Assembly: GCF_016820655.1 (NCBI RefSeq)
Contig: NZ_WSFT01000048.1
Location: 1-54,434, forward strand
DNA from: Anaeromonas frigoriresistens
Lineage (GTDB): Bacteria > Bacillota > Clostridia > Tissierellales > SIT17
DNA: 54,434 nt
Reading direction: 5' to 3'
Below the pieces are notes generated by a model. The model was not told the origin of the DNA. It did no database searches and was given only the letters and a program-made list of their open reading frames with translations. Below are positions 15,616-24,043 of this stretch, piece by piece. The position numbers and the translations under genes are program-made. Every line of letters begins with the position of its first letter. Position 1 is the first letter of the stretch.

Positions 15616-16956
15616 ATGAAAAGAAATAATCATAGAGATGAGCTTGAACACACAAGAAGAATTAATCCTCAGGATATACTTTTACCTAAAGGCTATAAAA
15701 TAGAGAGGTTTATAGAAGGATTAACTACACCAATAAATCTAATATATTCTATAGAAGGGGACCTTTTAGTAGCAGATGCAGGAATAACCTCTGGAAATGG
15801 AAAAGTATTAAAGATAACTACTAATGGACTTGAATTAATAGCGGAAGGATTTAATCCACCTCTTACTGGGATTACTAGCCATGAAAATGGTATTTATGTA
15901 GCCCATAGAGGAGCAATAACCTTAGTTAAAGAGGGGGGTGCAAAGGAGGATATTATTACTGGATTGCCAAGTTGGGGAGATCATCATAATAATAGAGTTG
16001 TTTTTGGTCCTGATAAAAAAATGTATTTTGGACAAGGAACAGCAACCAACTCTGGAGTAGTAGGTGAGGATAATATGGACTGGGTTCAAAATCACCCGTT
16101 TTTTCATGATTATCCTGGCGAGTCAATATTATTAAATGGGAATAACTTTATCACTGAAAATTACTTAACTTCTGATAAGTATGATTATGCTATAACAGGA
16201 GGATTTTCACCTTTTAATATATCAAATTGTCCAAATGAAGTAGTAAAAGGAATAATAAGAGCTAGCGGAAGTATATTAAGGGCAAATCCAGATGGATCGG
16301 AATTGGAGTTAATTGCATGGGGATTAAGAAATCCATTTAGGATGAAGTTTGATTATTGGAATAATTTGTTTTCCACTAATCACGGGATGGATATTAGGGG
16401 AAGTCGTCCTATAGCAAATTCACCAGATGAATTTTATATGGTGGTTCCAGGAATTTGGTACGGATGGCCCGATTATACTGGAGGTATACCAATAACTTCG
16501 CCTAATTTTAAGCCTGAAGGAAAACCACAGCCTGAATTTTTATTAAGATATCATCCTATGACTCCTCCTAAACCTATATCTGTATTTACTCCTCACTCTG
16601 CAATAATGGGATTTGACTTTAATTACACACAAAAATTTGAGAGTTCTGGAGATGTTTATATAGCAGAGTTTGGAAGTGAGGCTCCTCGTACTACTGGTGG
16701 TAAACCTTTACCTGAAGTAGGTCATAGAGTATCTAGAATTGATATGAATACTGGAAGTATATATCCTTTTGCCATAAATAAGTCAGGTTTTGCAGCATCT
16801 TATACTGGAGACGGTGGATTAGAAAGACCAATAGATATTCTATTTGGAATGGATGAAGAGATGTTTATTGTAGATTTTGGAATACAAGCTGAGGATGGAC
16901 ATCATGGATACATTCCTAATACAGGAGTAATTTGGAGAGTAACTCAAACCACCTAA
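15616..16956 (+). CDS. glucose/sorbosone dehydrogenase-like beta-propeller protein
   Basis: A 446-residue protein of the PQQ-dependent sugar dehydrogenase fold. Segments such as LIYSIEGDLLVADAG, DHHNNRVVFGPDKKMYFGQGT, ELIAWGLRNPFRMKFD and YIAEFGSEAPRTTGG mark successive propeller blades, and HHNNRVVFGPD includes the family's catalytic-type histidine. No signal peptide is visible, which is unusual for sugar dehydrogenases. In a spore-former the protein might be cytoplasmic or spore-associated and need not use PQQ. GAGGTG at 15604-15609 selects ATG 15616 over an upstream GTG. Confidence 0.8.
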   Translation: MKRNNHRDELEHTRRINPQDILLPKGYKIERFIEGLTTPINLIYSIEGDLLVADAGITSGNGKVLKITTNGLELIAEGFNPPLTGITSHENGIYVAHRGAITLVKEGGAKEDIITGLPSWGDHHNNRVVFGPDKKMYFGQGTATNSGVVGEDNMDWVQNHPFFHDYPGESILLNGNNFITENYLTSDKYDYAITGGFSPFNISNCPNEVVKGIIRASGSILRANPDGSELELIAWGLRNPFRMKFDYWNNLFSTNHGMDIRGSRPIANSPDEFYMVVPGIWYGWPDYTGGIPITSPNFKPEGKPQPEFLLRYHPMTPPKPISVFTPHSAIMGFDFNYTQKFESSGDVYIAEFGSEAPRTTGGKPLPEVGHRVSRIDMNTGSIYPFAINKSGFAASYTGDGGLERPIDILFGMDEEMFIVDFGIQAEDGHHGYIPNTGVIWRVTQTT

Positions 16957-16980
16957 TTTATTTTTAGATTAGGTGGTTTT
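16946..16980 (+). terminator. intrinsic terminator
   Basis: AAACCACCTAAT (16946-16957) and ATTAGGTGGTTT (16968-16979) form a perfect 12-base stem, with the gene's stop codon in the 5' arm and T residues after it. Confidence 0.88.
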
Positions 16981-17041
16981 ACTATAATTTTATTATTAAC
17001 AATATAAATATATTCACTAACATTAATAATAACAGTGGATA

Positions 17042-17248
17042 TTATTGTTGTTTGTATTGGGGTTCTTGAGTTTCAATATATTGTTGTCTGTTTTGTAATG
17101 TTTGAAGAGTATTATCAAGGGTTTGAGCTAATTGTTGGAATTCTTGTTTAGCATTCTGATCTTGAGTTTCAAGTGCGAAAGTTTTCATTGTAGCTGCTGC
17201 ACTCTGAACACCTGCAATTGCTTGTTGCATTTGAGTTCCTACAGTCAT
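17042..17248 (-). CDS. DUF1657 protein (spoVA operon, distal copy)
   Basis: A 68-residue helical, Gln-rich protein (MTVGTQMQQAIAGVQ at the N-terminus, LETQDQNAKQEFQQL in the middle, EPQYKQQ at the end). AGGAGGTG selects ATG 17248; the GTG nine bases upstream overlaps the ribosome binding site. DUF1657 proteins accompany mobile spoVA operons and are thought to be spore inner-membrane associated. It is the last gene of the minus-strand operon and is paralogous to the first gene and to the tail of the DUF421 protein. Confidence 0.82.
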   Translation of the reverse strand: MTVGTQMQQAIAGVQSAAATMKTFALETQDQNAKQEFQQLAQTLDNTLQTLQNRQQYIETQEPQYKQQ

Positions 17249-17278
17249 TAATTTCACCTCCTCTCAACATATAATATA

Positions 17279-17632
17279 TTATCCTTTAGGCTTAAATATT
17301 AAAGCTCCCATAAAACCAAAAATGATAGCAGCTGAAATACCAGCACTAGTAACATGAAATATTCCTGTGAGTATACCTATAATTCCACTCTTATTTGCTT
17401 CTTCTAGTGCACCCTTCACTAAAGAGTTTCCAAAACTACTAATTGGAACTGATGCTCCGGCTCCTGCAAACTTTATTATAGGCTCATACCAGCCAAGACC
17501 TCCTAGGATAGCTCCTACTACAACAAGGGTACTAGTGGTATGAGCTGGTGTGAGTTTAAATATATCCATCATTATTTGGGCTACAACACATATCAAACCA
17601 CCTACAATAAAAGCCCAAAAAAATTTTTCCAT
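17279..17632 (-). CDS. spoVAE: stage V sporulation protein AE (SpoVAEb type)
   Basis: Membrane component of the dipicolinic acid channel in the spore inner membrane, 117 residues, about four TM helices. It contains [21 protein letters not shown], the family signature. GAGGTG precedes ATG 17632; the longer in-frame start overlaps this site and would add a non-family leader. Its place after spoVAD is as in other spoVA operons, and its sequence is related to spoVAC, as expected for this pair. Confidence 0.9.
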   Translation of the reverse strand: MEKFFWAFIVGGLICVVAQIMMDIFKLTPAHTTSTLVVVGAILGGLGWYEPIIKFAGAGASVPISSFGNSLVKGALEEANKSGIIGILTGIFHVTSAGISAAIIFGFMGALIFKPKG

Positions 17633-17671
17633 AAAATAATAGCACCTCACTTTCTCTATACTAAATATAAA

Positions 17672-18676
17672 TTATGACATTTCTATTGATACTGCATGAG
17701 CTATACAAGGGATACTTTCTTTCTGTTGATAAGAAAGGGGGGATAGCAATGCTCCAGTAGCTATAACTAATATTCTATTTAATTCTCCTTTTATCATTCG
17801 ATTAAGCAAGTGACCATAAGTTACAGTAGCTGAGCAGGCACAACCACTTCCACCAGCTATTACAGGTTGTTCTTTTTTATATATTAAAAGACCGCAATCA
17901 TTAAATATATCTTTAGGTATATGAAGACCATGGTCAGTTAAAAGGTCTCCTGTAATTTGATGGCCAATAGTACCAAGGTCCCCTGTGGCAATTAAATCAT
18001 AATAAGAAGGCTCTATATTTAAATCTCTAAAGTGGGCTTCTATAGTATCTACTGCTGCAGGAGCCATAGCTGCTCCCATATTAAATGGATCTGATAATCC
18101 CATATCTATAACTCGGCCAATAGTAGCTGAAGTAACTCTTGGACCTTTGCCTTCTTTGGCTAATAGAGCTGCCCCAGCACCTGTCACTGTCCATTGAGCT
18201 GTAGGGGGTTTTTGGGATCCATATTCAGTAGGATATCTAAATTGTTTTTCAACTGATCCATTATGGCTAGATGCACCAGCAAGAACGTAATTTGCAGATT
18301 TACTATCTATAAGTAAACTACCAATTGCTAAGCCTTCCATAGAACTTGAACAGGCACCAAAAATACCGAGATATGGAGCCCCTATGGTTCTAGCTGTAAA
18401 GCTACTAGATATGATTTGATTCATTAAGTCTCCACTAATAAAAAAATCAATATCTTCTTTTTTCATATTTGCTTTTTGTATTGAAATCTCACATGCTTGT
18501 TCTAGAAGTTTCTTCTCTGCTTTTTCAAAACTATCTTGACCTAACCATATATCTTGGTGAAGCATATCAAAATCTTCAGATATAGCACCTTCTGCTTCAA
18601 AGGGACCTCCAACTGCTGCAGAAGATATTATTACCGGTTTAGAATTAAAAATCCATGATTGATGACCCTTAAGCAT
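17672..18676 (-). CDS. spoVAD: stage V sporulation protein AD
   Basis: Soluble, thiolase-fold protein of the SpoVA complex that binds dipicolinic acid on the spore inner membrane, 334 residues. Recognisable parts are the N-terminal SKPVIISSAAVGGPFEAEGAI, the pseudo-active-site GACSSSMEGLAIGS, TGAGAALLAKEG and GSGCACSATVTYGHLL. Its ATG follows the spoVAC stop codon directly (TAAATG), so translation is coupled. Confidence 0.93.
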   Translation of the reverse strand: MLKGHQSWIFNSKPVIISSAAVGGPFEAEGAISEDFDMLHQDIWLGQDSFEKAEKKLLEQACEISIQKANMKKEDIDFFISGDLMNQIISSSFTARTIGAPYLGIFGACSSSMEGLAIGSLLIDSKSANYVLAGASSHNGSVEKQFRYPTEYGSQKPPTAQWTVTGAGAALLAKEGKGPRVTSATIGRVIDMGLSDPFNMGAAMAPAAVDTIEAHFRDLNIEPSYYDLIATGDLGTIGHQITGDLLTDHGLHIPKDIFNDCGLLIYKKEQPVIAGGSGCACSATVTYGHLLNRMIKGELNRILVIATGALLSPLSYQQKESIPCIAHAVSIEMS

Positions 18677-19156
18677 TTATATCCCACCTAACGCTTGAAT
18701 AGTAACTTTTATAAGTGTAACAACAAAGGCTGAAAAAACTCCATAAGCTATTACAGATCCAGCAAGCTTAAACATATTACTACCTACACCCAGTACAAAG
18801 CCTTCACTTCTATGTTCTATTGAAGCGGAGGCAACAGTATTTGCAAAACCTGTAACCGGTATAATTGTACCTGCTCCAGCCCATTGAGCTATATGATCAT
18901 ACACACCAAACCCAGTTAAAAGAACAGTAATAATTATTAAAGTTGCTACAGTTGGGTCTCCTGCAGTATCTTCTGTAAAATTAAAATACTTTATATAAAG
19001 CATCTGAAGTACTTGACCAAAAGTACATATAAGACCTCCAACTAAAAAAGCTTTAAAACAATTTTTTAATACTGAAGGCTTTGGTTCTCTCGCTTTTGCA
19101 AAAGCTTGATACTTTTGTTGAGTAGGAGTTAATTTTTTATTTTTTTTACTAGACAT
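18677..19156 (-). CDS. spoVAC: stage V sporulation protein AC
   Basis: Membrane protein of the SpoVA channel, mechanosensitive in Bacillus, 159 residues. A hydrophilic basic N-terminus (KKNKKLTPTQQKYQAF) is followed by about four TM helices and the signature WAGAGTIIPVTGFANTVASASIEHRSEG. It begins 14 bases after the DUF421-DUF1657 gene and abuts spoVAD. Confidence 0.93.
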   Translation of the reverse strand: MSSKKNKKLTPTQQKYQAFAKAREPKPSVLKNCFKAFLVGGLICTFGQVLQMLYIKYFNFTEDTAGDPTVATLIIITVLLTGFGVYDHIAQWAGAGTIIPVTGFANTVASASIEHRSEGFVLGVGSNMFKLAGSVIAYGVFSAFVVTLIKVTIQALGGI

Positions 19157-19170
19157 ATTTTCATTCCCTT

Positions 19171-20031
19171 CTAATGTAATAAATAGGGTTCTAGGGTTTC
19201 GATTAAATCTTTTAGCTTATCGGAATTTTGTGAATACATTTGTTGTGCATTATTATCTTGAGTTTCTAATCCATATTTAGTAAGATCTGATTGACATTTT
19301 TGAAGATTAGCAAAAAGAGCTTCTTTGACTTTAGGTTGAGGAACCTGTATTGCATCATCAAAAAGATCAACATATAGATCACCAGAAGAATCTATTTGAC
19401 CAATAAATATATTGTCTAGGGAGACTCCAATTTTATCTAACTCTACACTTAACCATCCTCTATTTAAACCTATGTTATTTAATGGCTCATCCAAAATGTT
19501 TCCATCTAAAATAACAGTTTGAGGAGCAGATTTAGGTGAAACTCTTTTACCTAAGTCAAAGGGAGTGACAGGTTTTTTATCTGATTTCAAGAGAACATTC
19601 AGTTCACCTGTAGTTTCCATAACAGCAAATTCAACATCAGCCAGATTAAATGCATTTTTTGTGCGAAGTTCTCTGAGCAATTCCTCTCCTGTAAATCTTA
19701 CTTGTTTTAGGCTCTCTTCCATTACTTTCCCATTTTTTATTAGAACTGTTTCTCTCCCATTAATCCAATCATGTATTATTTTACTTTTTAAAGCAAAATA
19801 ATCTAGTATTAGATAAAAAGTTACCCAAGTACCTAAAGATAAAAATCCAAAGACTAAATTATCAATAACTTTGGTTGAGATTAAAGCAGCTAATATACCA
19901 ACTATGGAATAACTAATGAAATGAAATGGGGTTAATTTAGTTAATTGTCTTTTTCCCATTATTCTAGTTAGTCCTAAGACTATAAAAAATAAGCTTATTG
20001 ATCTAAGTAATATTTCAATCCAATTTGACAT
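19171..20031 (-). CDS. DUF421 membrane protein with C-terminal DUF1657 domain (2Duf-like)
   Basis: A 286-residue protein: three N-terminal TM helices (about 5-80), a YetF-type soluble domain (about 85-215, with VLIKNGKVMEESLKQVRFTGEELLRELR) and a helical C-terminal tail with LETQDNNAQQMYSQ. The tail matches LETQDQNAKQEFQQ of the DUF1657 protein from the same operon, so this is a DUF421-DUF1657 fusion. In Bacillus the 2Duf protein with this architecture from spoVA2mob raises spore wet-heat resistance. GAGGTT precedes ATG 20031, 14 bases after the upstream DUF1657 gene. Confidence 0.85.
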   Translation of the reverse strand: MSNWIEILLRSISLFFIVLGLTRIMGKRQLTKLTPFHFISYSIVGILAALISTKVIDNLVFGFLSLGTWVTFYLILDYFALKSKIIHDWINGRETVLIKNGKVMEESLKQVRFTGEELLRELRTKNAFNLADVEFAVMETTGELNVLLKSDKKPVTPFDLGKRVSPKSAPQTVILDGNILDEPLNNIGLNRGWLSVELDKIGVSLDNIFIGQIDSSGDLYVDLFDDAIQVPQPKVKEALFANLQKCQSDLTKYGLETQDNNAQQMYSQNSDKLKDLIETLEPYLLH

Positions 20032-20045
20032 TTCTATAACCTCAC

Positions 20046-20252
20046 TTAAAGACCTTTATATTGGGGTTCTTCATATTCAAGTTGTTTTAATCTTTTTTCT
20101 AAATCATATATTACTTTCTTTGTTGTATCCAAAGAATTGTTATATACTGACTTTTCATCTTCATTATAAGATTGTAAAGAATATAGTTCTAAGGTGCTTT
20201 CAATACCCTTTAGAGTTGCAATAGTTTGTTTTACCTGAGAAGCAACAGTCAT
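20046..20252 (-). CDS. DUF1657 protein (spoVA operon, first gene)
   Basis: A 68-residue helical protein starting MTVASQVKQTIATLK and ending EEPQYKGL, the same length and end motifs as the distal DUF1657 copy. GGTAGGTG selects ATG 20252, parallel to its paralogue, rather than two upstream in-frame starts that overlap the ribosome binding site. It is the promoter-proximal gene of the operon leading to spoVAC, spoVAD and spoVAE. Confidence 0.82.
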   Translation of the reverse strand: MTVASQVKQTIATLKGIESTLELYSLQSYNEDEKSVYNNSLDTTKKVIYDLEKRLKQLEYEEPQYKGL

Positions 20253-20304
20253 ATTCATCACCTACCAAAATTTTTATATTTCATATTTAATTTTAACTAA
20301 TGGA

Positions 20305-20333
20305 ACTATAATAATACATATTATAAATGTCAA
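20305..20333 (-). promoter_or_regulatory. sigma-A-like promoter of the spoVA operon
   Basis: On the minus strand TTGACA (20328-20333, perfect) and TATAGT (20305-20310) are 17 bases apart, about 50 bases before the first gene. spoVA operons are normally forespore-specific (sigma-G); I found no good sigma-G element here. Confidence 0.5.
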
Positions 20334-20459
20334 TAAATTACATATATTTTTATTGAATTAATTAATATTTATAAAATCCTTATATCAATCTTTAGTATAG
20401 GGAATCATAGTGAATGAAGAATGATAAATCATTTAAAAATATAAGGGGATGAAATTAGA

Positions 20460-21155
20460 ATGGAATCAAAGTTTTTTGATTTAACGGTGGAATTAACTGT
20501 TGGCTTTTTAGCACTATTTGCAATAACTAAGTTTTTAAGAAGAACTCAAATAACTCAAATAACACCCTTTGACTTTATATCAGCATTAGTATTAGGAGAA
20601 CTTGTAGGAAATGCAATATATGATGATGATATTAATATTACATATATACTGTATGCAGTTTTTATATGGGGATGTTTGATGTTTATTATAGAAAAAATTA
20701 CTCAAAAATTTAGACGATCAAGGAAGATACTAGAAGGTGATCCAGCTATAGTAATTAGAGATGGTCAAATAGATTATAATGTTTTAAAGAAGGAAAAATT
20801 AGATATAAATGAATTGTTAGGTATGCTAAGACAAAAAGAAATATTTTCTATAAGGGAAGTAGAATTTGCGATATTAGAGTCAAGTGGTGCAATCAGTGTT
20901 TTGAAAAAATCAAAATATGCTATACCTACAATTGAAGATTTGAATTTATCACAAAAACCTATTTATCTATCTATAAATCTAATATTAGATGGGGAAGTTA
21001 TATATGATAATCTCAAAACTATAGGATTTGATGAACAGTGGTTAAAAAATCAAATACATAATTATGGTATAGAAAATATAAAAGATGTTTTATATGCAGA
21101 ATGGAAACAAGATGAAGGAATTCATGTCATTCTCAAGAACAACAAGAAAAGTTAA
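20460..21155 (+). CDS. DUF421 (YetF/YcaP-like) membrane protein
   Basis: A 231-residue protein with three N-terminal TM helices (about 10-80) and a cytoplasmic DUF421 domain (about 85-215: VIRDGQIDYNVLKKEKLDINELLGMLRQKEIFSIREVEFAILE). Unlike the neighbouring operon gene it has no DUF1657 tail. AAGGGG precedes ATG 20460. It is divergent from the spoVA operon, so both may be spore-related. The function is not known; YetF-like proteins are linked to spore membrane properties in Bacillus. Confidence 0.8.
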   Translation: MESKFFDLTVELTVGFLALFAITKFLRRTQITQITPFDFISALVLGELVGNAIYDDDINITYILYAVFIWGCLMFIIEKITQKFRRSRKILEGDPAIVIRDGQIDYNVLKKEKLDINELLGMLRQKEIFSIREVEFAILESSGAISVLKKSKYAIPTIEDLNLSQKPIYLSINLILDGEVIYDNLKTIGFDEQWLKNQIHNYGIENIKDVLYAEWKQDEGIHVILKNNKKS

Positions 21156-21212
21156 ATTTACTACTTAAATAACAATACTTAATAAATATATTAGCACGAA
21201 AGGATCATAACA

Positions 21213-21761
21213 TTGAAAAATAACAAGTTTTCAAAGGTTTTATTTTTTTTATTTACTGCTATAAACATTACTTTAATAATAGGATTTATATTGAATAGAG
21301 AATATAGATTTATTTATAATACAATTTTTATTTATATAGGATATATATTGATGATTTATTTTGAGAGGAAAGAAAAAATTGATATTAGTAATTTAGTTAA
21401 GTTATTAATAGCTCTTGTATTAATATTACATTTAGCAATAGGACAATATTTTAAGCTATATGAAACTAGTATATATTTTGATAAAATACTTCACGTAATA
21501 GGTACATTTACGATATCTTTGTTTTCGTATCAAGTTCTAAGATCATTATGGGGAAGTGATTTAAACTCGAAAATATTAGTTTTTATTTTGATAAGCTCTA
21601 TTGGAATAACCACTGGTGTTTTATTGGAGATATTTGAATTTAGTCTAGATATGATTTTTAATACTACTAATCAGCATGGTTTATTAGATACGAATCTTGA
21701 TTTGATATTTAATATAGTTGGGGCTATTTTGGCTGCTTTTATAGTGTCAAATAAGCATTAA
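21213..21761 (+). CDS. small integral membrane protein, DUF2238/YjdF-like
   Basis: A 182-residue protein with about six TM helices. The segment FDKILHVIGTFTISLFSYQVL, the acidic pair in GVLLEIFEFSLDMIF and DTNLDLIFNIVGAILAAF give the H...E..E..D...DT..DL pattern of the DUF2238 family, which suggests a buried polar or metal site. It starts with TTG 21213 behind GAAAGGA. It follows the DUF421 gene by 57 bases and may be co-transcribed with it. The function is unknown. Confidence 0.6.
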   Translation: MKNNKFSKVLFFLFTAINITLIIGFILNREYRFIYNTIFIYIGYILMIYFERKEKIDISNLVKLLIALVLILHLAIGQYFKLYETSIYFDKILHVIGTFTISLFSYQVLRSLWGSDLNSKILVFILISSIGITTGVLLEIFEFSLDMIFNTTNQHGLLDTNLDLIFNIVGAILAAFIVSNKH

Positions 21762-21762
21762 A

Positions 21763-21794
21763 AAATGCGATCATATGAAGCAATGATCGCATTT
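21763..21794. terminator. bidirectional terminator
   Basis: AAATGCGATCA (21763-21773) and TGATCGCATTT (21784-21794) form a perfect 11-base stem with a ten-base loop between convergent genes. Confidence 0.8.
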
Positions 21795-21799
21795 AATAT

Positions 21800-22990
21800 T
21801 TATATAGTATCTATTGTAGGGGGCTTTACTATAAAAGTTAAGCCAGCGCCTATGATAGCAAGGACAGCAGCTATTAGAAATGTAGGTTTTAATCCTCCAA
21901 CATTTGCAACTATTATTGGTCCGACTAATGCCGCTACCCCATATGCTTGATAAACTATGCCATAGTTTGCACCTAGATTTTTGATACCAAAGTATTCTCC
22001 TGTTAGTGTTGGGAATACTGCTAGGAATCCTCCAAAACAGAATGCAATACCAGCTAAACAAGCGAAGAAAGTAATATAATTCAAAGTAACTAGACTCATT
22101 GTTATCATGGCAATTGCAGTTATTATAAACATCATAGTTACAACTTTTATTCTACCTAATTTATCTGAAAGAGTACCCCATATAAGTCTTCCACCAGCAT
22201 TAAATAATGCAATCATAGCAACTGCATTTGCTGCCACAGCAGCGTCTAGCCCAGCCAATTGCATACCAATATCTTTTGCAAGACCTATAACTAAAAGTCC
22301 ACTCATACAACCAAATAAAAACATTATCCAAACAAAATAAAAAGATTTGGTCTTAATCATTTCTCCAACTTTAAAGTTAGTTTCTTTATTAGCAAGATAA
22401 GTGTTAACTGCCTTACCATGTCCCACTGGAGGAAGTATTAAGAATTGAGCTCCAATTAAACCTAACAGGGCATAAATTACTCCTAAATAAAGAAATGTCT
22501 CTGATACTCCGTTGTTAGCTATGAAATATTGAATTACTGATTTGAAAACTAAACTTCCTAGACCAAAAGCACCAACTGCTATACCTGTAATAAATCCTTT
22601 CCTTTCAGGAAACCACTTAACACAAGTAGATAATGGACAAACATAAGCAAAACCTACTCCTGCACCAGCTATAACCCCATAATAAATATATAATTGCATA
22701 AGAGATGTAGCAGTAGAAGTTAGCATTAATCCTCCACCATAAAGAATAGCACCAATAGTAGCAACTTTTTTAGGTCCCATTTTATCTTGTAATCTACCTG
22801 AAAAAATAGTTGAAAAAGCAAAAACAAAAATTGCTATTGAATAAGTAAGCACTACTTCACTTTTTTCCCACCCAAATTTTTCTATAAGGGGTTCATTAAA
22901 TAAACTCCAAGTATAAATAGCACCTATACACATTTGTAATAATACTGCACCTAATACAACATACCAACGATTTATTGTTTTGGTATTCAT
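21800..22990 (-). CDS. OFA-family MFS transporter (oxalate/formate antiporter-like)
   Basis: A 396-residue, 12-TM major facilitator protein. The N-terminus RWYVVLGAVLLQMCIGAIYTWSLF, GRLQDKMGPKKVATIGA (loop 2-3 motif), GVGFAYVCPLSTCVKWFPERKGFITGIAVGAFGLG and GRLIWGTLSDKLGRIKV are typical of the oxalate:formate antiporter family, which in Firmicutes also includes lactate and other monocarboxylate carriers. AAGGAGG precedes ATG 22990. It follows the carbonic-anhydrase-like gene by 28 bases on the same strand. Confidence 0.88.
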   Translation of the reverse strand: MNTKTINRWYVVLGAVLLQMCIGAIYTWSLFNEPLIEKFGWEKSEVVLTYSIAIFVFAFSTIFSGRLQDKMGPKKVATIGAILYGGGLMLTSTATSLMQLYIYYGVIAGAGVGFAYVCPLSTCVKWFPERKGFITGIAVGAFGLGSLVFKSVIQYFIANNGVSETFLYLGVIYALLGLIGAQFLILPPVGHGKAVNTYLANKETNFKVGEMIKTKSFYFVWIMFLFGCMSGLLVIGLAKDIGMQLAGLDAAVAANAVAMIALFNAGGRLIWGTLSDKLGRIKVVTMMFIITAIAMITMSLVTLNYITFFACLAGIAFCFGGFLAVFPTLTGEYFGIKNLGANYGIVYQAYGVAALVGPIIVANVGGLKPTFLIAAVLAIIGAGLTFIVKPPTIDTI

Positions 22991-23018
22991 TGTTATTCCT
23001 CCTTAAAGTATAAGTTTT

Positions 23019-23405
23019 TTATATTACTCTATTAACTGTCCATGTGTCATCCACCCATAAACCAATAACTGTGACAGCTTCATTCCAAGCTTGTACATTA
23101 TTAACTGAAGATTTGATTTGTTCTTTTTGAGTTAATTCATCAGCAGGATTTCCACCACAATCATAATGACCAACAATTGATATAATTTTTGAAAGATGCT
23201 TACCAGTTGATACTTCAACTCTTGACTTGATAGATTCTACAATAGAAGTATCAGTATATTCAGCTAGAATCTTATTGGGTCCAGCTTCAGTTATCATATC
23301 AATATAATCTGCATTATACTCAGATTTTAGATATTTAATAATAGGTTCTTGAGTTCTTCCATCTATACAATTGATAGATGTAACAAATTTCTTATTTATA
23401 TCCAT
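23019..23405 (-). CDS. beta-carbonic-anhydrase-like protein
   Basis: A 128-residue protein, much shorter than normal beta-carbonic anhydrases (about 180-220). It keeps the two zinc-site motifs, Cys-x-Asp-x-Arg in INCIDGRTQ and His-x-x-Cys in GHYDCGG, so metal binding is plausible. The remainder (NVQAWNEAVTVIGLWVDDTW) diverges from the catalytic family. It could be a small carbonic anhydrase or a metal-binding relative. It is the first gene of a two-gene operon with the OFA transporter. The ribosome binding site AAGGA is a little far from ATG 23405. Confidence 0.75.
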   Translation of the reverse strand: MDINKKFVTSINCIDGRTQEPIIKYLKSEYNADYIDMITEAGPNKILAEYTDTSIVESIKSRVEVSTGKHLSKIISIVGHYDCGGNPADELTQKEQIKSSVNNVQAWNEAVTVIGLWVDDTWTVNRVI

Positions 23406-23462
23406 AAATGCAACAGTCCTTTTTTATATTTTTTATGAAATAATATGGCTCACATAATAACT

Positions 23463-23491
23463 ATTGTATGACTAATTTCTTTCCAAGGCAA
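23463..23491 (-). promoter_or_regulatory. promoter of the carbonic anhydrase/OFA operon
   Basis: On the minus strand TTGCCT (23486-23491) and TACAAT (23463-23468) are separated by 17 bases, about 60 bases before the first gene. Confidence 0.5.
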
Positions 23492-23643
23492 GAAAAAGTT
23501 ATGTAATATTCAATAAATTTATAATATTAAAATAAAATTTACTAGTAAAATAGTTATGTACTTTATGATCCATGGTAAATCAAGTAATAGACTTACATAA
23601 TATGGGACAATTATATTTATTAGTAGACTAAGGAAAATGAATG

Positions 23644-23672
23644 TTGACAAAATATTTTGAATTTGATAAAAT
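23644..23672 (+). promoter_or_regulatory. sigma-A promoter of the T-box/lysyl-tRNA synthetase gene
   Basis: TTGACA (23644-23649, perfect) and TAAAAT (23667-23672) are 17 bases apart, with a TG extended -10. The predicted start near 23679 lies shortly before Stem I of the T-box. Confidence 0.82.
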
Positions 23673-23705
23673 TAGGTCAATTTAAATAAGAAATTATAAG
23701 CTGTG

Positions 23706-23981
23706 AAAAGAAGAGTAGTTAAGTGGAAGATTTTACAGAGAACTCCGGTTGCTGAGAAGGAGTATTGAATCTCTTAATGAAAAAAGACTTGGAGCTTCGT
23801 ATTGAACTAACTTAATGTTAGGGATGATACGACGGGATCTCCCGTTATAGAGATAGAGTATAAGTATTATTTACCGTACTCGAAGAGATCTATATAGTGA
23901 TATATAGATAAACTAAGGTGGTACCACGAAGTTAACAACTCTCGTCCTTAAGATTAGAAGTCTTGGGGGTGAGGGTTTTTT
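23706..23981 (+). promoter_or_regulatory. T-box leader of lysyl-tRNA synthetase
   Basis: Stem I begins with GAAGAGTAGT (the AGTA loop-E element), and its apical part GAACTCCGGTTGCTGAGA is typical. The T-box sequence AAGGTGGTACCACG is at 23915-23928. The terminator follows: CTCTCGTCCTTAAGA pairs with TCTTGGGGGTGAGGG, then six T (to about 23981). The 3' side of Stem I holds an A-rich AAAAAAGA stretch near 23780-23787 that can supply a lysine codon AAA or AAG as specifier. Uncharged tRNA-Lys would stabilise the antiterminator and raise expression of the synthetase. Confidence 0.92.
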
Positions 23982-24043
23982 ATTTACCAAAAATTAATGA
24001 ATTTATTTAAATAGAGAATTAATAAATATAAAGGAGTGATAAT

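Noticed and set aside
17000..17045. Weak hairpin (TATTATT/AATAATA type) after the spoVA operon
   Set aside because: Stems of seven or eight A/T pairs only and no T-run on the minus strand, so it is not convincing as a terminator.
21771..22061. Minus-strand ORF of 96 codons inside the OFA transporter gene
   Set aside because: It is a frame shadow of the transporter gene, with a Cys/Trp-rich composition unlike real proteins here.
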